64,000 bases of DNA, taken from assembly GCF_003461955.1 (NCBI RefSeq), contig NZ_QTYB01000011.1:92816-156815 (forward strand), in the 5' to 3' direction. The translations under genes were made by a program, and so were the position numbers. How positions within the stretch are numbered: the first letter of the stretch is position 1; every line of letters starts with the position of its first letter. The DNA is from Ruminococcus sp. AM36-2AA (GTDB lineage: Bacteria; Bacillota; Clostridia; Lachnospirales; Lachnospiraceae). The notes under the pieces are model-generated. The model was given only the letters and a program-made list of their open reading frames with translations, was not told where the DNA came from and searched no databases. Shown in pieces: positions 8,135 to 17,931 of this stretch.

Positions 8135-9652
8135 ATGGCTGAGATCAAGAAAATGGGTTACTGTGTAAACGGTGAGTGGAAAGAGTCAAAAGCAGAGAAA
8201 TACATGGATGTTACAGATTCCAGTACAGGTGAGGTGATCGCGCAGGTTCCTTGTTGTACACCGGATGAGGTAGAAGAGGCGATCGCTTCCGCGCAGGCTG
8301 CATTCCCGGAATGGTCCTCACTTTCTCTTGCAAAGAGACAGCAGTATATGTTCAGATGGAGAGACGTTCTTTATGCTCATAAAGAAGAACTTTCCGTACT
8401 TTGCGCAAAAGAGCTTGGAAAGAACATCAAAGAGGCAAGAGGAGATGTTCAAAAAGCGATCGAGCCTACAGAAGAGGCATGTGCACTTCCGACAATGATC
8501 CAGGGCGATGCTGCAATGCAGGTAACTACAGGATATGACACAGCTACATATCGTAAACCACTTGGAGTAACTGCTGGTATTGTTCCGATGAACTTCCCTG
8601 CAATGATCCCATGGGGCTGGATGGTTCCGCTTTCCATCGCATGTGGAAATACAGTAGTACTGAAAGCAAGCTCTCAGACACCGCTGACAGCTATGAGAAT
8701 CATGGAGCTGTTCTATACAGAGGGTGGATTCCCGAAAGGTGTTGTAAACCTTGTAACATGCAGCCGTGTAGAGGCTGATATCCTTCTTACAGATGAGAGA
8801 GTAAAGGCTGTTACATTTGTAGGTACAACAGGTGTTGGTAAACAGGTATATTCCAAAGCAGCAGCTCATGGCAAACGTGTTCAGGCACAGTGTGAGGCAA
8901 AGAACCATGCACTTGTACTTGAGGACTGCAACCTTGAGGCTACTGTTAATGCGATCATCAACTCCACATATGGATGCGCCGGTATGAGATGTATGGCTCT
9001 TCCGGTTGTATGCGTGCAGGAGAGTATTGCAGATGAGTTTGTTTCCCTCCTTAAGAAAAAAGCAGAAGCCATGAAACTTGGATGTGCATATGATGAAGCT
9101 ACAGATCTCGGTCCTGTAGTAAATGCAGGCCATAAGGAGAAGATCTGCAACTGGATCCAGAAAGGTATCGATGAGGGCGCAGAGCTTGTACTTGACGGAC
9201 GTAATGTAGTAGTTCCGGGATATGAGAACGGATTCTTCGTAGGACCGACAATCCTTGATCATGTAACACCTGAGATGACAGTAGGAAACCGCGAGATCTT
9301 CGGACCGGTAACCTGCATCAAACGAGTAAAAGATTATGAGGAAGGTATTGCGATCATGAATGCCAACCCATTTGCAAACGGTTCCTGTATCTTTACACAG
9401 AGCGGATATTACAGCCGTAAATTCGCTATGGAGACAGACGGCGGTATGGTAGGAATCAATGTAGGTATCCCGGTTCCGACCGCATACTTCCCATTCTCCG
9501 GAAATAAAGATTCCTTCTTCGGTGATCTGCATGTTCTCGGAAAAGACGGATATCGTTTCTTCACAAGAGCAAAAACAGTTACAACACACTGGTTCGATGA
9601 AGCTGCCGGAAAGAGAAAAGTCGGCACATGGGAAGGAAGTACTGAGGCATAA
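8135..9652 (+). CDS. mmsA: CoA-acylating methylmalonate/malonate-semialdehyde dehydrogenase
   Basis: 505 residues, an aldehyde dehydrogenase of the MmsA/IolA branch. The nucleophilic cysteine is in GMRCMALP (about 285). The glutamate that ordinary aldehyde dehydrogenases use for hydrolysis is replaced within an AKNHALVLED segment, as in the CoA-acylating enzymes. It oxidises malonate or methylmalonate semialdehyde to the acyl-CoA with NAD+, in inositol or valine breakdown. An alternative TTG start lies two codons upstream; the ATG at 8135 has the better spacing to AAAGGGG. No iol genes are adjacent. The following DeoR-type regulator on the opposite strand may control it. Codon use is strongly biased, suggesting high expression. 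Confidence 0.88.
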   Translation: MAEIKKMGYCVNGEWKESKAEKYMDVTDSSTGEVIAQVPCCTPDEVEEAIASAQAAFPEWSSLSLAKRQQYMFRWRDVLYAHKEELSVLCAKELGKNIKEARGDVQKAIEPTEEACALPTMIQGDAAMQVTTGYDTATYRKPLGVTAGIVPMNFPAMIPWGWMVPLSIACGNTVVLKASSQTPLTAMRIMELFYTEGGFPKGVVNLVTCSRVEADILLTDERVKAVTFVGTTGVGKQVYSKAAAHGKRVQAQCEAKNHALVLEDCNLEATVNAIINSTYGCAGMRCMALPVVCVQESIADEFVSLLKKKAEAMKLGCAYDEATDLGPVVNAGHKEKICNWIQKGIDEGAELVLDGRNVVVPGYENGFFVGPTILDHVTPEMTVGNREIFGPVTCIKRVKDYEEGIAIMNANPFANGSCIFTQSGYYSRKFAMETDGGMVGINVGIPVPTAYFPFSGNKDSFFGDLHVLGKDGYRFFTRAKTVTTHWFDEAAGKRKVGTWEGSTEA

Positions 9653-9684
9653 GAAAGCTTCGAAAATAAATCCATGACACTGTA

Positions 9685-9708
9685 AGGCAGACCATGTAAA
9701 GTCTGCCT
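9685..9708. other. Perfect stem-loop after the dehydrogenase gene
   Basis: AGGCAGAC / GTCTGCCT, an 8-bp perfect stem with an 8-base loop and no T-run. It is the first of three hairpins in the 294-base gap. Confidence 0.5.
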
Positions 9709-9742
9709 CTCAGATAAAATCCTCTAATGAGATGAGCATATT

Positions 9743-9788
9743 CAAAAACGGTGCATCTGCTGAACTCCTGGCAGGTGCACTGTTTTTG
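9743..9788 (+). terminator. Long stem-loop terminator after the dehydrogenase gene
   Basis: An 18-bp stem, fully paired if G-T pairs are allowed, starts with CAAAAAC and ends with GTTTTTG, so the T-run is part of the stem. It can work in both directions. Confidence 0.7.
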
Positions 9789-9825
9789 CCTGGCTGAATA
9801 TCTGAATGGTTTTGCGGCGGATCAT

Positions 9826-9876
9826 AAAAAAGTGTATCGGTGACAGAAATAAAGGATGTCACCGATACACTTTTTT
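9826..9876. terminator. Bidirectional terminator between convergent genes
   Basis: A perfect stem of about 19 bp (AAAAAGTGTATCGGTGACA with its complement) is flanked by A and T runs. It serves the minus-strand DeoR gene and backs up the terminator of the dehydrogenase gene. Confidence 0.88.
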
Positions 9877-9945
9877 GGTGCGTATGTTTTGTGCGTATGC
9901 TACCGGACTGGCGTATCTTACGGTATGCAGCTCATGATGAAAAGA

Positions 9946-10710
9946 TCAGTCGATCGTCATAACACGGATGCCGTGTTCCTGGCAGAAATTATCGTATTCT
10001 TCCGGAAGTGCCTGGTCGGTTACGATGGCGTCCAGTTTTTCCATTGGAGAATAGGTCATAAGTGAGATCCGGCCGAACTTGGAATGGTCAGCAAGAAGGA
10101 TCATGCTGTTGGCGTTCTCTGCAATGGCTTTCTTTGTGATGTATTCTTCGGCACTGGCGTTGGTGAGTCCGCTCTTCATCGTTACGCCTGTGCAGGCCAT
10201 AAAAGCCATGGAAATGTTGTAAGTCTGCAGATAATCGTTGATATCAGGGCCTGTGAAAGACAGGGTCTTGCGGTTCAGTCTTCCGGGAACGGAAATGATA
10301 TCCAGGTTCGGATAGGATGCTGCCTTGTTGAAGATAAGCAGGCTGTTGGTAAGGATCGTGCAGTGCTTATCCGCAATAAAATCAACCAGATTCAGACAGG
10401 TTGTACCGGTATCGATATAGATGGTGTCGTCTTCTGCCACAAGTTCTGCGGCACGGCGGCAGATTTCTTTCTTTTCTTCAGGAAAACGTCCGCCACGCTC
10501 TTCGTAAGACAGAAGGGGGAGAGTCTGTGGAGTTTCAAGTGCTGCGACACCACCGTATACTTTCATGATACTGCCGCGTTTCAGAAGGATGTCGACATCT
10601 CTTCTGATGGTGTTTTTGGATACGTTAAATTTCTCACATAATGTATCGAGAGAAGCGTTCTTATGCTCCAGCACATATTCTTCGATCATGTCCAGTCGCT
10701 GTGATTTCAT
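9946..10710 (-). CDS. DeoR family transcriptional regulator
   Basis: 254 residues. An N-terminal DeoR helix-turn-helix (residues 1-55, FNVSKNTIRRDVDIL) is followed by the sugar-phosphate isomerase-like sensor domain with the DTGTTCLNL loop and a C-terminal DHSKFGR segment. DeoR proteins repress carbohydrate or polyol genes and are released by sugar phosphates. The convergent semialdehyde dehydrogenase gene is the only catabolic neighbour on this side, so a role in inositol-like metabolism is possible but unproven. Confidence 0.9.
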   Translation of the reverse strand: MKSQRLDMIEEYVLEHKNASLDTLCEKFNVSKNTIRRDVDILLKRGSIMKVYGGVAALETPQTLPLLSYEERGGRFPEEKKEICRRAAELVAEDDTIYIDTGTTCLNLVDFIADKHCTILTNSLLIFNKAASYPNLDIISVPGRLNRKTLSFTGPDINDYLQTYNISMAFMACTGVTMKSGLTNASAEEYITKKAIAENANSMILLADHSKFGRISLMTYSPMEKLDAIVTDQALPEEYDNFCQEHGIRVMTID

Positions 10711-10798
10711 AGAGGTCTACCTTCTTTCTATTGGTTAAGTCTTGGTTATATTTTATCATAAAAGAAGGCGGAGATAAAGTGTTTTTATGAGAACATAC

Positions 10799-10838
10799 CA
10801 AAAAAATTGAACGCAGATCCTGTGCGGGACCTGCGTTC
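10799..10838 (-). terminator. Intrinsic terminator of hcp
   Basis: GAACGCAGGTCC pairs with GGATCTGCGTTC on the minus strand, followed by a short AA and seven T residues. Confidence 0.85.
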
Positions 10839-10887
10839 AGAAATGACTGGTGTAAGAGCATTGCAGATGATCAGTTTATATCGGGGA

Positions 10888-12528
10888 TTATTTTCCGAAA
10901 AACAGTTCCATATCTTCTTCCACGCTGCTAATTCCTGCAATACCAAAATTGTTAACCAGAATTTTGGTTACATTTGGAGAAAGGAAGGCCGGAAGTGTTG
11001 GTCCAAGGTGAATATTTTTTACCCCGAGGGAAAGCAGCGCCAGGAGAACGATCACGGCTTTCTGCTCATACCAGGCAATGTTGTAGATGATCGGAAGCTC
11101 ATTGATATCCTCAAGGCCAAAAACTTCCTGAAGTTTCATGGCGATCACTGCAAGGGAATAGGAATCGTTGCACTGGCCTGCATCCAGAACTCGTGGGATG
11201 CCGTTGATATCTCCCAGATTCAGTTTATTGTAGCGGTATTTTGCACAGCCTGCGGTGAGGATCACGGTGTCTTTTGGGAGCGCCTGGGCAAAATCGGTGT
11301 AGTAGCTTCGGGATTTTGCCCGGCCGTCACAGCCTGCCATGACTACGAATTTACGGATGGCACCGGATTTTACGGCATCTACGATCTGATCTGCCAGGGC
11401 GATCACCTGATCATGGGCAAAACCACCGACAATTTCACCATGCTCGATTTCGGTTGGAGCTGCACAGCGTTTGGCGTGGCTGATGATTTGTGAGAAATCT
11501 TTTTTGCCGTCAGGCCCGGGTGTGATGTGGGTGCAGCCTGGATAACCGGTAGCACCTGTGGTGTAGATCCGGTCTTTGTAGCTGTCCTTTGGCGGAACGA
11601 TGCAGTTGGTGGTCATGAGGATGGGACCGTTAAAGCTTTCGAATTCTTCTTTCTGTTTCCACCAGGCGTTTCCATAGTTTCCTGCAAAGTTCGGATATTT
11701 TTTGAACGCCGGATAGTAGTGGGCCGGAAGCATCTCAGAGTGGGTGTAAACGTCAACGCCGGTTCCTTTTGTCTGTTCAAGCAGCATTTCCAGATCGTGA
11801 AGGTCGTGGCCGGAAACCAGGATTCCGGGATTTTTGCCTGTGCCGATATTTACTTTTGTAATTTCCGGATTTCCGAAAGTTTCGGTGTTTGCCTGGTCGA
11901 GAAGGGCCATTCCACGGACACCGAATTTTCCGGTTTCCAGAGTGAGAGCGGTCAGTTCCTCTGCTGTGAGACTGTCGTCCAGAGTTTTTGCCAGGGTGCT
12001 CTGGATAAAAGCATCCAGTTCCGGATCTTCACGGAGAAGTGCGTTTGCATGGCTGGTGTAGGCGCAGAGTCCTTTCAGGCCGTAGGTGATCAGCTCGCGG
12101 AGGCTTCGGATATCCTCATTCTTTGTAGACAGAATGTTGGTGACATATCCCATGGACTCGTAATCCGCAGGGCTTTCCGGGTGCCAGAGTGCGGCAGCGG
12201 GAAGGCTTTTTCTGTCAGAAAGCTGAGAGAGAAGCTGTTCTTTGGCCGAAAGGGTTTCGCTGATCTTTGCAACGATGGAATCTTTGTCGAAATTTGCGTT
12301 TGTGATGGTGGTGAAAAGATTCCGGATCACCATATGATTGATATAAGAAGGGATTTCTCGGCCTTCGCCCCGAAGTGCGGTGGTGATGGCGGAAAGTCCC
12401 TTTGTTACGTAAACGAGAAGATCCTGCATGGCAGCTACGTCAGGCTTTTTGCCGCAGACACCGGAGATGGTGCAGCCGGAACATCCGGCGGTTTCCTGAC
12501 ACTGATAACAAAACATTTTTGGTTCCAT
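10888..12528 (-). CDS. hcp: Hybrid cluster protein (hydroxylamine reductase)
   Basis: 546 residues, full length. The N-terminal cysteines C7, C10, C16, C19 and C25 supply ligands of the [4Fe-4S] cluster, in the spacing of the clostridial form. Further conserved cysteine and histidine or glutamate residues that bind the hybrid Fe-S-O cluster are visible ([38 protein letters not shown]). Hcp reduces hydroxylamine and, in several bacteria, nitric oxide, protecting anaerobes from nitrosative stress. A good AGGAGG site lies before the ATG. No dedicated reductase (hcr) gene is adjacent. Confidence 0.96.
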   Translation of the reverse strand: MEPKMFCYQCQETAGCSGCTISGVCGKKPDVAAMQDLLVYVTKGLSAITTALRGEGREIPSYINHMVIRNLFTTITNANFDKDSIVAKISETLSAKEQLLSQLSDRKSLPAAALWHPESPADYESMGYVTNILSTKNEDIRSLRELITYGLKGLCAYTSHANALLREDPELDAFIQSTLAKTLDDSLTAEELTALTLETGKFGVRGMALLDQANTETFGNPEITKVNIGTGKNPGILVSGHDLHDLEMLLEQTKGTGVDVYTHSEMLPAHYYPAFKKYPNFAGNYGNAWWKQKEEFESFNGPILMTTNCIVPPKDSYKDRIYTTGATGYPGCTHITPGPDGKKDFSQIISHAKRCAAPTEIEHGEIVGGFAHDQVIALADQIVDAVKSGAIRKFVVMAGCDGRAKSRSYYTDFAQALPKDTVILTAGCAKYRYNKLNLGDINGIPRVLDAGQCNDSYSLAVIAMKLQEVFGLEDINELPIIYNIAWYEQKAVIVLLALLSLGVKNIHLGPTLPAFLSPNVTKILVNNFGIAGISSVEEDMELFFGK

Positions 12529-12865
12529 AATGTATACCTCCTGTGGTAAGTGGGTGGGCCTTTGAAAATAAAGACCTGCTTTTTTTAGTGTGGTTTATTT
12601 TGGATTTTTTATCCCTGAAGTCATTGGAAAAGGCTGCATCGCAGTGTTCTCAGATGTGAATCTCTGTGTCAGACGGAAACTCTGGAGTCAGAGGGGAATG
12701 TATCTCTGATATGGAACACGGATCTGGATATCTGGTATGCTTTCAGGTGATGGAGAAAGGATAGCATGTGCCGGTGGAAAAATCGGTAACATATGATACG
12801 AAAAAAGACCTTGACGGAATTCTTTTTTAAATGTAATATGAAAACGGTTTTCAAATTCATATTGA
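12529..12865. other. Non-coding gap upstream of hcp
   Basis: Contains the hcp ribosome site and leader, then DNA with no convincing reading frame or hairpin. Short minus-strand frames (12669-12879) have no ribosome sites. No regulatory motif was recognised. Confidence 0.4.
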
Positions 12866-12915
12866 TTTAACCAAATCAAGCAAGTAGCGAAGCGGATTGC
12901 GAATATCCGCTTGAC
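12866..12915 (+). repeat. Dispersed multi-hairpin repeat, internally deleted copy
   Basis: The left end (TTTAACCAAATCAAGCAAG) is joined directly to the terminal stem AGCGGAT / ATCCGCT and the TTGAC end. Everything between is missing, giving a 50-base miniature of the family. Confidence 0.65.
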
Positions 12916-13012
12916 GTATGGATGACTGACCGGCCATAAAGCTGTGTATGAAAATACAGACGATGAAAAAATTTGTTATGGAAGGTGCAGTTGACGGAAG
13001 AGAGTGAAATAT

Positions 13013-13426
13013 ATGGAAGAAAAAATGAAATACAGTACCAGGCAGCAGAAGCTGATCCTGGAGTGTCTGCAGGAATATGGAGATACGTTTTATACGATTG
13101 ACCAGTTTATGGAGATCCTTCGTGGAAAAGAGATCCGGATCGGAAGGACAACGGTGTACAGAGGTCTGGAGCGTCTGCAGAAAGAAGGGGCTGTGCTGAA
13201 AGTTCCGTCTGTGGAGGGAGCACCGGCACAATATCGGTTTATCCGGGATGAGGAACGGAAGAATTATGGTAAGCTTGTGTGCCTGGAATGTGGGCATACG
13301 ATTCCTCTGCAGTGTGGATGCATTGACCATTTTGTGGGACATGTGCTGGATGAGCACGGGTTTGAGATTGATCAGAGCCGGACGATCTTTTATGGATATT
13401 GTGATGAGTGCAGGAGGAAGAAATGA
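13013..13426 (+). CDS. Fur family metal-responsive repressor
   Basis: 137 residues. An N-terminal winged helix (RIGRTTVYRGLERL) is followed by a C-terminal domain with two CxxC pairs (CLECGH and CDEC) that hold structural zinc, plus further cysteine and histidine residues (LQCGCIDHF). The gene overlaps the start of a metal ABC transporter operon, so the most likely role is zinc (Zur) or manganese control of that operon. The ATG at 13013 was chosen; a GTG at 13004 is an alternative. No operator box was identified. Confidence 0.88.
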   Translation: MEEKMKYSTRQQKLILECLQEYGDTFYTIDQFMEILRGKEIRIGRTTVYRGLERLQKEGAVLKVPSVEGAPAQYRFIRDEERKNYGKLVCLECGHTIPLQCGCIDHFVGHVLDEHGFEIDQSRTIFYGYCDECRRKK

Positions 13427-14421
13427 ATTTTAACAGAGGGAAGATGGCTGCGGCAGCGGTTCTGGCGGCAACGCTCCTTGTGGTCGGAGGTGTGACCGGT
13501 TATGGATTGCACAGGGCCGGAACAGTGGGGCAGCCGTTTGTGGATGATGGCCGGCTGAAAGTGATGGCCAGCTTTTATCCCATGTATGATTTTGCCCGGA
13601 AGGTGGGCGGCGATAAGATTCAGGTGAAGGATATGGTTCCTGCGGGAACGGAGCCTCATGACTGGGAACCTGCGGCGACGGATATCCGGAATCTTGAGGA
13701 TGCGGATGTTTTTGTCTACAATGGCGCGGACCTGGAACACTGGGCGGAAGATGTGCTGGACACTCTGGAAAATCAGGATCTGGTGGTGTCTGAGGCATCG
13801 GATGGTGTGGAGCTTCTGGATGGAGGTGAGGATCATGCTCATGGCGATAATGGAAAAGATCCCCATGTCTGGCTGGATCCCATGCGGGCGAAACAGGAGA
13901 TGGCGAATATTAAGGATGCTTTTGTAAAAGCGGATCCGGAGAATAAGGATTATTATGAAGCGAATTATGAGAAATATGCCGGTGAATTTGACGAGCTGGA
14001 CCAGGAATTCCGGGATGGCCTGAAAGATACAAAGAGCCGGGATATCATCGTGGCTCATGAGGCGTTCGGATATCTGTGCAATGCCTATGATCTGACACAG
14101 CTGGCGATTGAAGGCCTGACACCGGATTCAGAGCCTGATCCTGCCAAGATGCAGGAAGTGATCGAGTATGCGAAAAAATATGACATCCATACCATATTTT
14201 TCGAGGAACTGGCAAGCCCAAAGGTGGCGAAGACTGTGGCGAAGGAAGTGGATGCTGTGACGGCTGTGCTGAATCCTATTGAGGGATTGAGTGAAGAAGA
14301 TATAGAAGCCGGCGAGGATTATTTTTCTGTGATGAGGAAGAATCTGGAGGCATTGCAGAAGGCACTGAACGGAAGCCGTGAGGCAGCAGTTGCTGAGAAC
14401 AAAGGCTGTTCTGAAATGTAG
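13423..14421 (+). CDS. znuA: Metal ABC transporter substrate-binding lipoprotein-like protein, ZnuA/AdcA type
   Basis: 332 residues. An N-terminal membrane segment or signal (residues 9-29) lacks an obvious lipobox. The cluster A-I receptor family shows in EPHDWEP (first histidine), a short histidine-bearing loop [22 protein letters not shown] and FFEELASPK. The histidine loop and three metal histidines favour zinc. The ATG overlaps the stop of the Fur-type gene (ATGA), with AGGAGGAAG before it, so the two are translationally coupled. Confidence 0.9.
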   Translation: MNFNRGKMAAAAVLAATLLVVGGVTGYGLHRAGTVGQPFVDDGRLKVMASFYPMYDFARKVGGDKIQVKDMVPAGTEPHDWEPAATDIRNLEDADVFVYNGADLEHWAEDVLDTLENQDLVVSEASDGVELLDGGEDHAHGDNGKDPHVWLDPMRAKQEMANIKDAFVKADPENKDYYEANYEKYAGEFDELDQEFRDGLKDTKSRDIIVAHEAFGYLCNAYDLTQLAIEGLTPDSEPDPAKMQEVIEYAKKYDIHTIFFEELASPKVAKTVAKEVDAVTAVLNPIEGLSEEDIEAGEDYFSVMRKNLEALQKALNGSREAAVAENKGCSEM

Positions 14422-14449
14422 AACTGCTGTTGCGATAAAAGGAGAAATT

Positions 14450-15112
14450 ATGGGAATTTTGATAGAAAATCTTTCGTTTTACTACACAGGAACGCCAGTG
14501 CTGGAGCAGGTGAACCTGGAAGTAAAGGATGGTGATTATGTCATTCTTACCGGTGAAAACGGAAGTGGAAAAAGTACGTTTCTGAAGCTTCTTCTGGGTG
14601 AGCTGAAAGCCCAGGAAGGAAGCATTACCGTAAATGGAAAAGATATTTCTGCCACATTTGGAAAGGGAGATCTGGGATATGTTCCGCAGAACAGTATCAG
14701 CAGAAATCAGAATTTCCCGGCCACGGTAGAAGAAATCATGATGACAGGCGTGTATTCCTCTTCATGGAAAGCACGTTTTCAGGTGAAAAAAGAGATTCCA
14801 CGTCTGAAAGCCGCACTTGCGGAGATGGAAATGGAAGAGTTCTGGAAAAGAAGGATCGGAGATCTTTCCGGCGGGCAGCAGCAGAGAGTTATGCTGGCAC
14901 GTGCACTGGTGGGAAATCCGAAGATCCTGATCCTGGATGAGCCCACCACAGGTATGGATACAGTTTCTGTGAAAGCACTTGCAAAAGTCCTGCAAAAGAG
15001 GAATGAGGAACAGGGGCTGACCATTCTTATGGTCACTCACGGAAATTCCGGTGAATTCAAAGGGGCCAATCGGTTCTTCAAGGCAGAAGAGGGGAGGATT
15101 GACGAGGTATGA
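14450..15112 (+). CDS. znuC: Metal ABC transporter ATP-binding protein, ZnuC type
   Basis: 220 residues. Walker [11 protein letters not shown]-loop PQNS, signature LSGGQQQR, Walker B ILILDEPT and H-loop VTHG are all intact. It powers import of the metal bound by the preceding receptor. The start at 14450 has a GGAG site; an in-frame upstream extension overlaps the receptor gene and is unlikely. Its stop overlaps the permease start. Confidence 0.94.
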   Translation: MGILIENLSFYYTGTPVLEQVNLEVKDGDYVILTGENGSGKSTFLKLLLGELKAQEGSITVNGKDISATFGKGDLGYVPQNSISRNQNFPATVEEIMMTGVYSSSWKARFQVKKEIPRLKAALAEMEMEEFWKRRIGDLSGGQQQRVMLARALVGNPKILILDEPTTGMDTVSVKALAKVLQKRNEEQGLTILMVTHGNSGEFKGANRFFKAEEGRIDEV

Positions 15113-15906
15113 GTATTTTACAGTATGGATTTATGCAGAGGGCTTTTCTCGTGGGAATCCTTCTGGCTGTGATCACGCCCTGTATCGGGATCACCATTGT
15201 TCTGAAACGGATGTCCATGATCGGAGATGCGCTTTCCCATTCTTCTCTGGCCGGTGTTGTGCTGGGACTGATCCTGGGAGTGAATCCGGTAGCCGGTGCG
15301 GTAGTGATGTGTATTGTGGCAGCCCTTGGAATTGAAGCGATCCGTAAAAAAATCCCACGGTATTCTGAAGTTGCAATTTCCATCGTCATGTCCGCCGGGA
15401 TCGGACTGGCAGGTGTGCTGTCCGGTTTTGTGGAAAACGGCGCAAGCCTGAACAGCTTTTTATTTGGAAGTATTGTGTCCATCAGTGAAGGAGAGCTGGC
15501 ATTGGTAGTTGTGATCAGCGTGCTGGTTCTGGCAGCGGTGCTGTTTTTTTACAGAGAACTGTTTTATATTGGATTTGATGAAAATGCGGCAAGGATTTCC
15601 GGCGTTTCCGTGCGGAATATTAATTTTCTTTTTACCATTTTGACGGCGCTGACCGTTTCCATTGCGTCCCGTACGGTAGGAACGCTGATCGTTTCTTCCA
15701 TGCTGGTGGTTCCGGTGGCATGCGGGATGCAGATGGCGAAAAGTTATAAAGGCACGTTGGTGTGTGCCATTGCTGTGGCGGTATGTACTACGGTTATTGG
15801 TCTGTTTCTTTCTTATTATGCGGGACTGAAACCAGGTGGAATGATCGTTCTTCTTGAGGTTGCATGGTTTGTAATTGTGATGGCCGTGAAAAGTTTTAAC
15901 AAATAA
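15109..15906 (+). CDS. znuB: Metal ABC transporter permease, ZnuB type
   Basis: 265 residues with seven or eight hydrophobic segments of the ABC-3 permease family; the [19 protein letters not shown] segment near residue 30 is typical. The start overlaps the ATPase stop (ATGA). It forms the membrane channel of the transporter encoded by the four-gene fur-znuA-znuC-znuB cluster. Confidence 0.94.
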   Translation: MSILQYGFMQRAFLVGILLAVITPCIGITIVLKRMSMIGDALSHSSLAGVVLGLILGVNPVAGAVVMCIVAALGIEAIRKKIPRYSEVAISIVMSAGIGLAGVLSGFVENGASLNSFLFGSIVSISEGELALVVVISVLVLAAVLFFYRELFYIGFDENAARISGVSVRNINFLFTILTALTVSIASRTVGTLIVSSMLVVPVACGMQMAKSYKGTLVCAIAVAVCTTVIGLFLSYYAGLKPGGMIVLLEVAWFVIVMAVKSFNK

Positions 15907-16004
15907 AACACATTTTTCCCACAAAGTAAACACAATTAAAATCTATACTTTGAAGCATCAAAAGGAAACAGAGAAGAAATTTTTTTCCAGGGAGGGACTT
16001 AATC

Positions 16005-17477
16005 ATGAATAACAACAGAAAATTAAAAATAAAGAAAATGATGAAAAAAGGTGCAACCATCAGCCTGTGTGCAGTACTTGCAGGTGGCATTGGTGTTGGT
16101 GCATATGAAGGTGTGGATTATTTTACAGGAGCACAGTCTGTACAGGCAGCTACAGATAGTTCCGAGAAGCTGACACTTATGAAATCTGATAAAAAGTCAG
16201 ATAAGAGTACCGAAGATACAACAGATACAAAATCTTCCGATACCAAGGGAAGTCTTGATGTATCCGAGGTTGCTGAGGAGGCAATGCCTTCTGTAGTTGC
16301 GATCACAACCAAGTCTGTTCAGGAGGTTCAGAATTATTACAGCATGTTTGGCTCCCAGTATGCGCCAAGCCAGGAGCAGGAAGTTCAGGGCAGTGGTTCC
16401 GGTATTATCATCGGAAAAACAGATTCTGAGCTGCTGATCGCAACAAACTATCATGTTGTAGATGGTGCGGATACTTTATCCGTTGCTTTTGCAGATGGAA
16501 GTGCTTATGAGGCTACTGTAAAAGGCTTTGATGAGAACGAGGATCTTGCGGTTGTGTCTGTTGCAACCAAAGATGTTTCTAATGACACGATGGATGCGAT
16601 TTCTGTTGCAAAGATCGGAAGTTCTGATGATCTGAAGATTGGTGAGCAGGTTGTTGCTATTGGTAATGCACTTGGTTATGGCCAGTCTGTTACTACTGGT
16701 ATTGTCAGTGCAAAGAACCGTAAGACAGATTCTTCAGGTCAGATTGAGTCCAGTGATTCTACAGATAACAGCAGCAGTATCAATAAGGGTGTGAATCTGA
16801 TCCAGACGGATGCGGCTATTAACCCTGGTAACAGTGGTGGTGCGCTTCTGAATATGGATGGTGAGGTTGTTGGTATCAACTCTTCCAAACTTGCTTCTAC
16901 GGAGGTTGAGGGTATGGGTTATGCCATTGCAATCTCTGATGTTGCGGATTCTCTTGAGAATATGATGAATGCCAAGGCAAGGGATAAAGTGGATAATCAT
17001 GGTATTCTTGGTATCACAGGCAGCACGGTCAGTGATGAGGCTGTTCAGATTTATGGTATTCCGCAGGGTGTGTTTGTTTCTGAGGTAACCGAGGGTGGCC
17101 CGGCTGATGATGCGGGTATTACCAAGAATATGGTTATTACGGAGTTTGATGGTAAGACCATTACCAGTATTGATCAGCTGGTTGAGCTGCTTCAGTATTA
17201 TGAGCCGAAGGAAAAGATTGATGTGACGGTTGCGGTTCTGGATGGTAATGAATATAAGGAGAAGACGCTTACTGTGAAACTTGGTAAGGATGATAGTGCT
17301 AGTAAGGATAGCTCTGAGGAGAGTGCGGCACAGGATAGTCAGGATTCCCAGGATTCTCAGGATGAAAGTATCGAAGGTGGACAGGATGGTTCTGATCAGG
17401 GAGATGCAAATGCGTTTGCGGATGATGGTGAGGCCAGTCTGTTCAGGGATTTTGAGCAGAATGGGTTGAGGGATTGA
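16005..17477 (+). CDS. htrA: HtrA/DegP-like membrane-anchored serine protease
   Basis: 490 residues. A basic N-terminus and one membrane segment (about 15-35) are followed by a linker rich in lysine, serine and aspartate. The trypsin-like domain carries the triad: histidine in TNYHVVDG (about 149), aspartate in NEDLAVV (about 180) and serine in NPGNSGGALL (about 277). One PDZ domain follows (about 325-415). The C-terminus is an acidic tail with repeated DSQ units. It acts outside the membrane in quality control of exported proteins. GGGAGGGA precedes the ATG. Codon choice shifts towards T-ending codons in the second half. Confidence 0.94.
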   Translation: MNNNRKLKIKKMMKKGATISLCAVLAGGIGVGAYEGVDYFTGAQSVQAATDSSEKLTLMKSDKKSDKSTEDTTDTKSSDTKGSLDVSEVAEEAMPSVVAITTKSVQEVQNYYSMFGSQYAPSQEQEVQGSGSGIIIGKTDSELLIATNYHVVDGADTLSVAFADGSAYEATVKGFDENEDLAVVSVATKDVSNDTMDAISVAKIGSSDDLKIGEQVVAIGNALGYGQSVTTGIVSAKNRKTDSSGQIESSDSTDNSSSINKGVNLIQTDAAINPGNSGGALLNMDGEVVGINSSKLASTEVEGMGYAIAISDVADSLENMMNAKARDKVDNHGILGITGSTVSDEAVQIYGIPQGVFVSEVTEGGPADDAGITKNMVITEFDGKTITSIDQLVELLQYYEPKEKIDVTVAVLDGNEYKEKTLTVKLGKDDSASKDSSEESAAQDSQDSQDSQDESIEGGQDGSDQGDANAFADDGEASLFRDFEQNGLRD

Positions 17478-17540
17478 TACGGAAACCAGTTGTGACAGAC
17501 ATAGATGAGCATGTGAGATAGATATACATATAAAAATGAA

Positions 17541-17587
17541 GGCTTCGTGGCTGACCCGGGATTGGGTGGCTGCGGAGTCTTTTTTTG
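17541..17587 (+). terminator. Intrinsic terminator of htrA
   Basis: A long stem (GGCTTCGT... / ...GCGGAGTC with several G-T pairs and one bulge) is followed by seven T residues. A fold-back repeat starts about 30 bases later. Confidence 0.8.
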
Positions 17588-17614
17588 TGTGGGGGTGTGG
17601 GGCGGATAAGGGAC

Positions 17615-17819
17615 GCCCGTGAGGCGTGTGCTGCCTGTCGCCGGGGCTTCGTCGGGGGCTGGCTTCTAAGACGCTGGAAATCTGCTAAAACCGTTTTCCA
17701 AAAGTCCGAACTCGCTTCGCTCAAACAGCGAACTTTTGAAAAACAACGCAGATTCCCACCGCCTAAGAAGCGCTCCCCTCCTGCAGAGTCCGGCGACAGG
17801 CAGCACACGCCTCACGGGC
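17615..17819 (+). repeat. Large fold-back element, copy 1 of 3
   Basis: Two perfect 30-base inverted arms (17615-17644 and 17790-17819, starting GCCCGTGAGGCGTGTG) enclose further paired segments, so almost all of the 205 bases fold into one hairpin. Sister copies are at 25905-26117 and 52928-53141 in the same orientation. A separate conserved block (CGGGAGTTGGATGAGC, 17892-17928) follows in all three. The element sits between the htrA terminator and the 3' end of the convergent LuxR-type gene. Short frames inside it are not treated as genes. Confidence 0.9.
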
Positions 17820-17931
17820 TGGCTTTTCCGGGCGGGATGGGAGAGTGGTGAAGTGGTAGTGTGGTTCAGGAGGAATGGTTGAGTGGTTTCCCGGGAGTTG
17901 GATGAGCCATCAGCGCTGCGCTGGACGGCTT

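Noticed and set aside
8318..9589. 423-codon minus-strand frame
   Set aside because: Exact shadow of the semialdehyde dehydrogenase gene, cysteine-rich and without homology.
17585..17851. 88-codon frame inside fold-back copy 1 (and similar frames at the other copies)
   Set aside because: The reading differs between copies because the inner stems differ, and no start signal is present.
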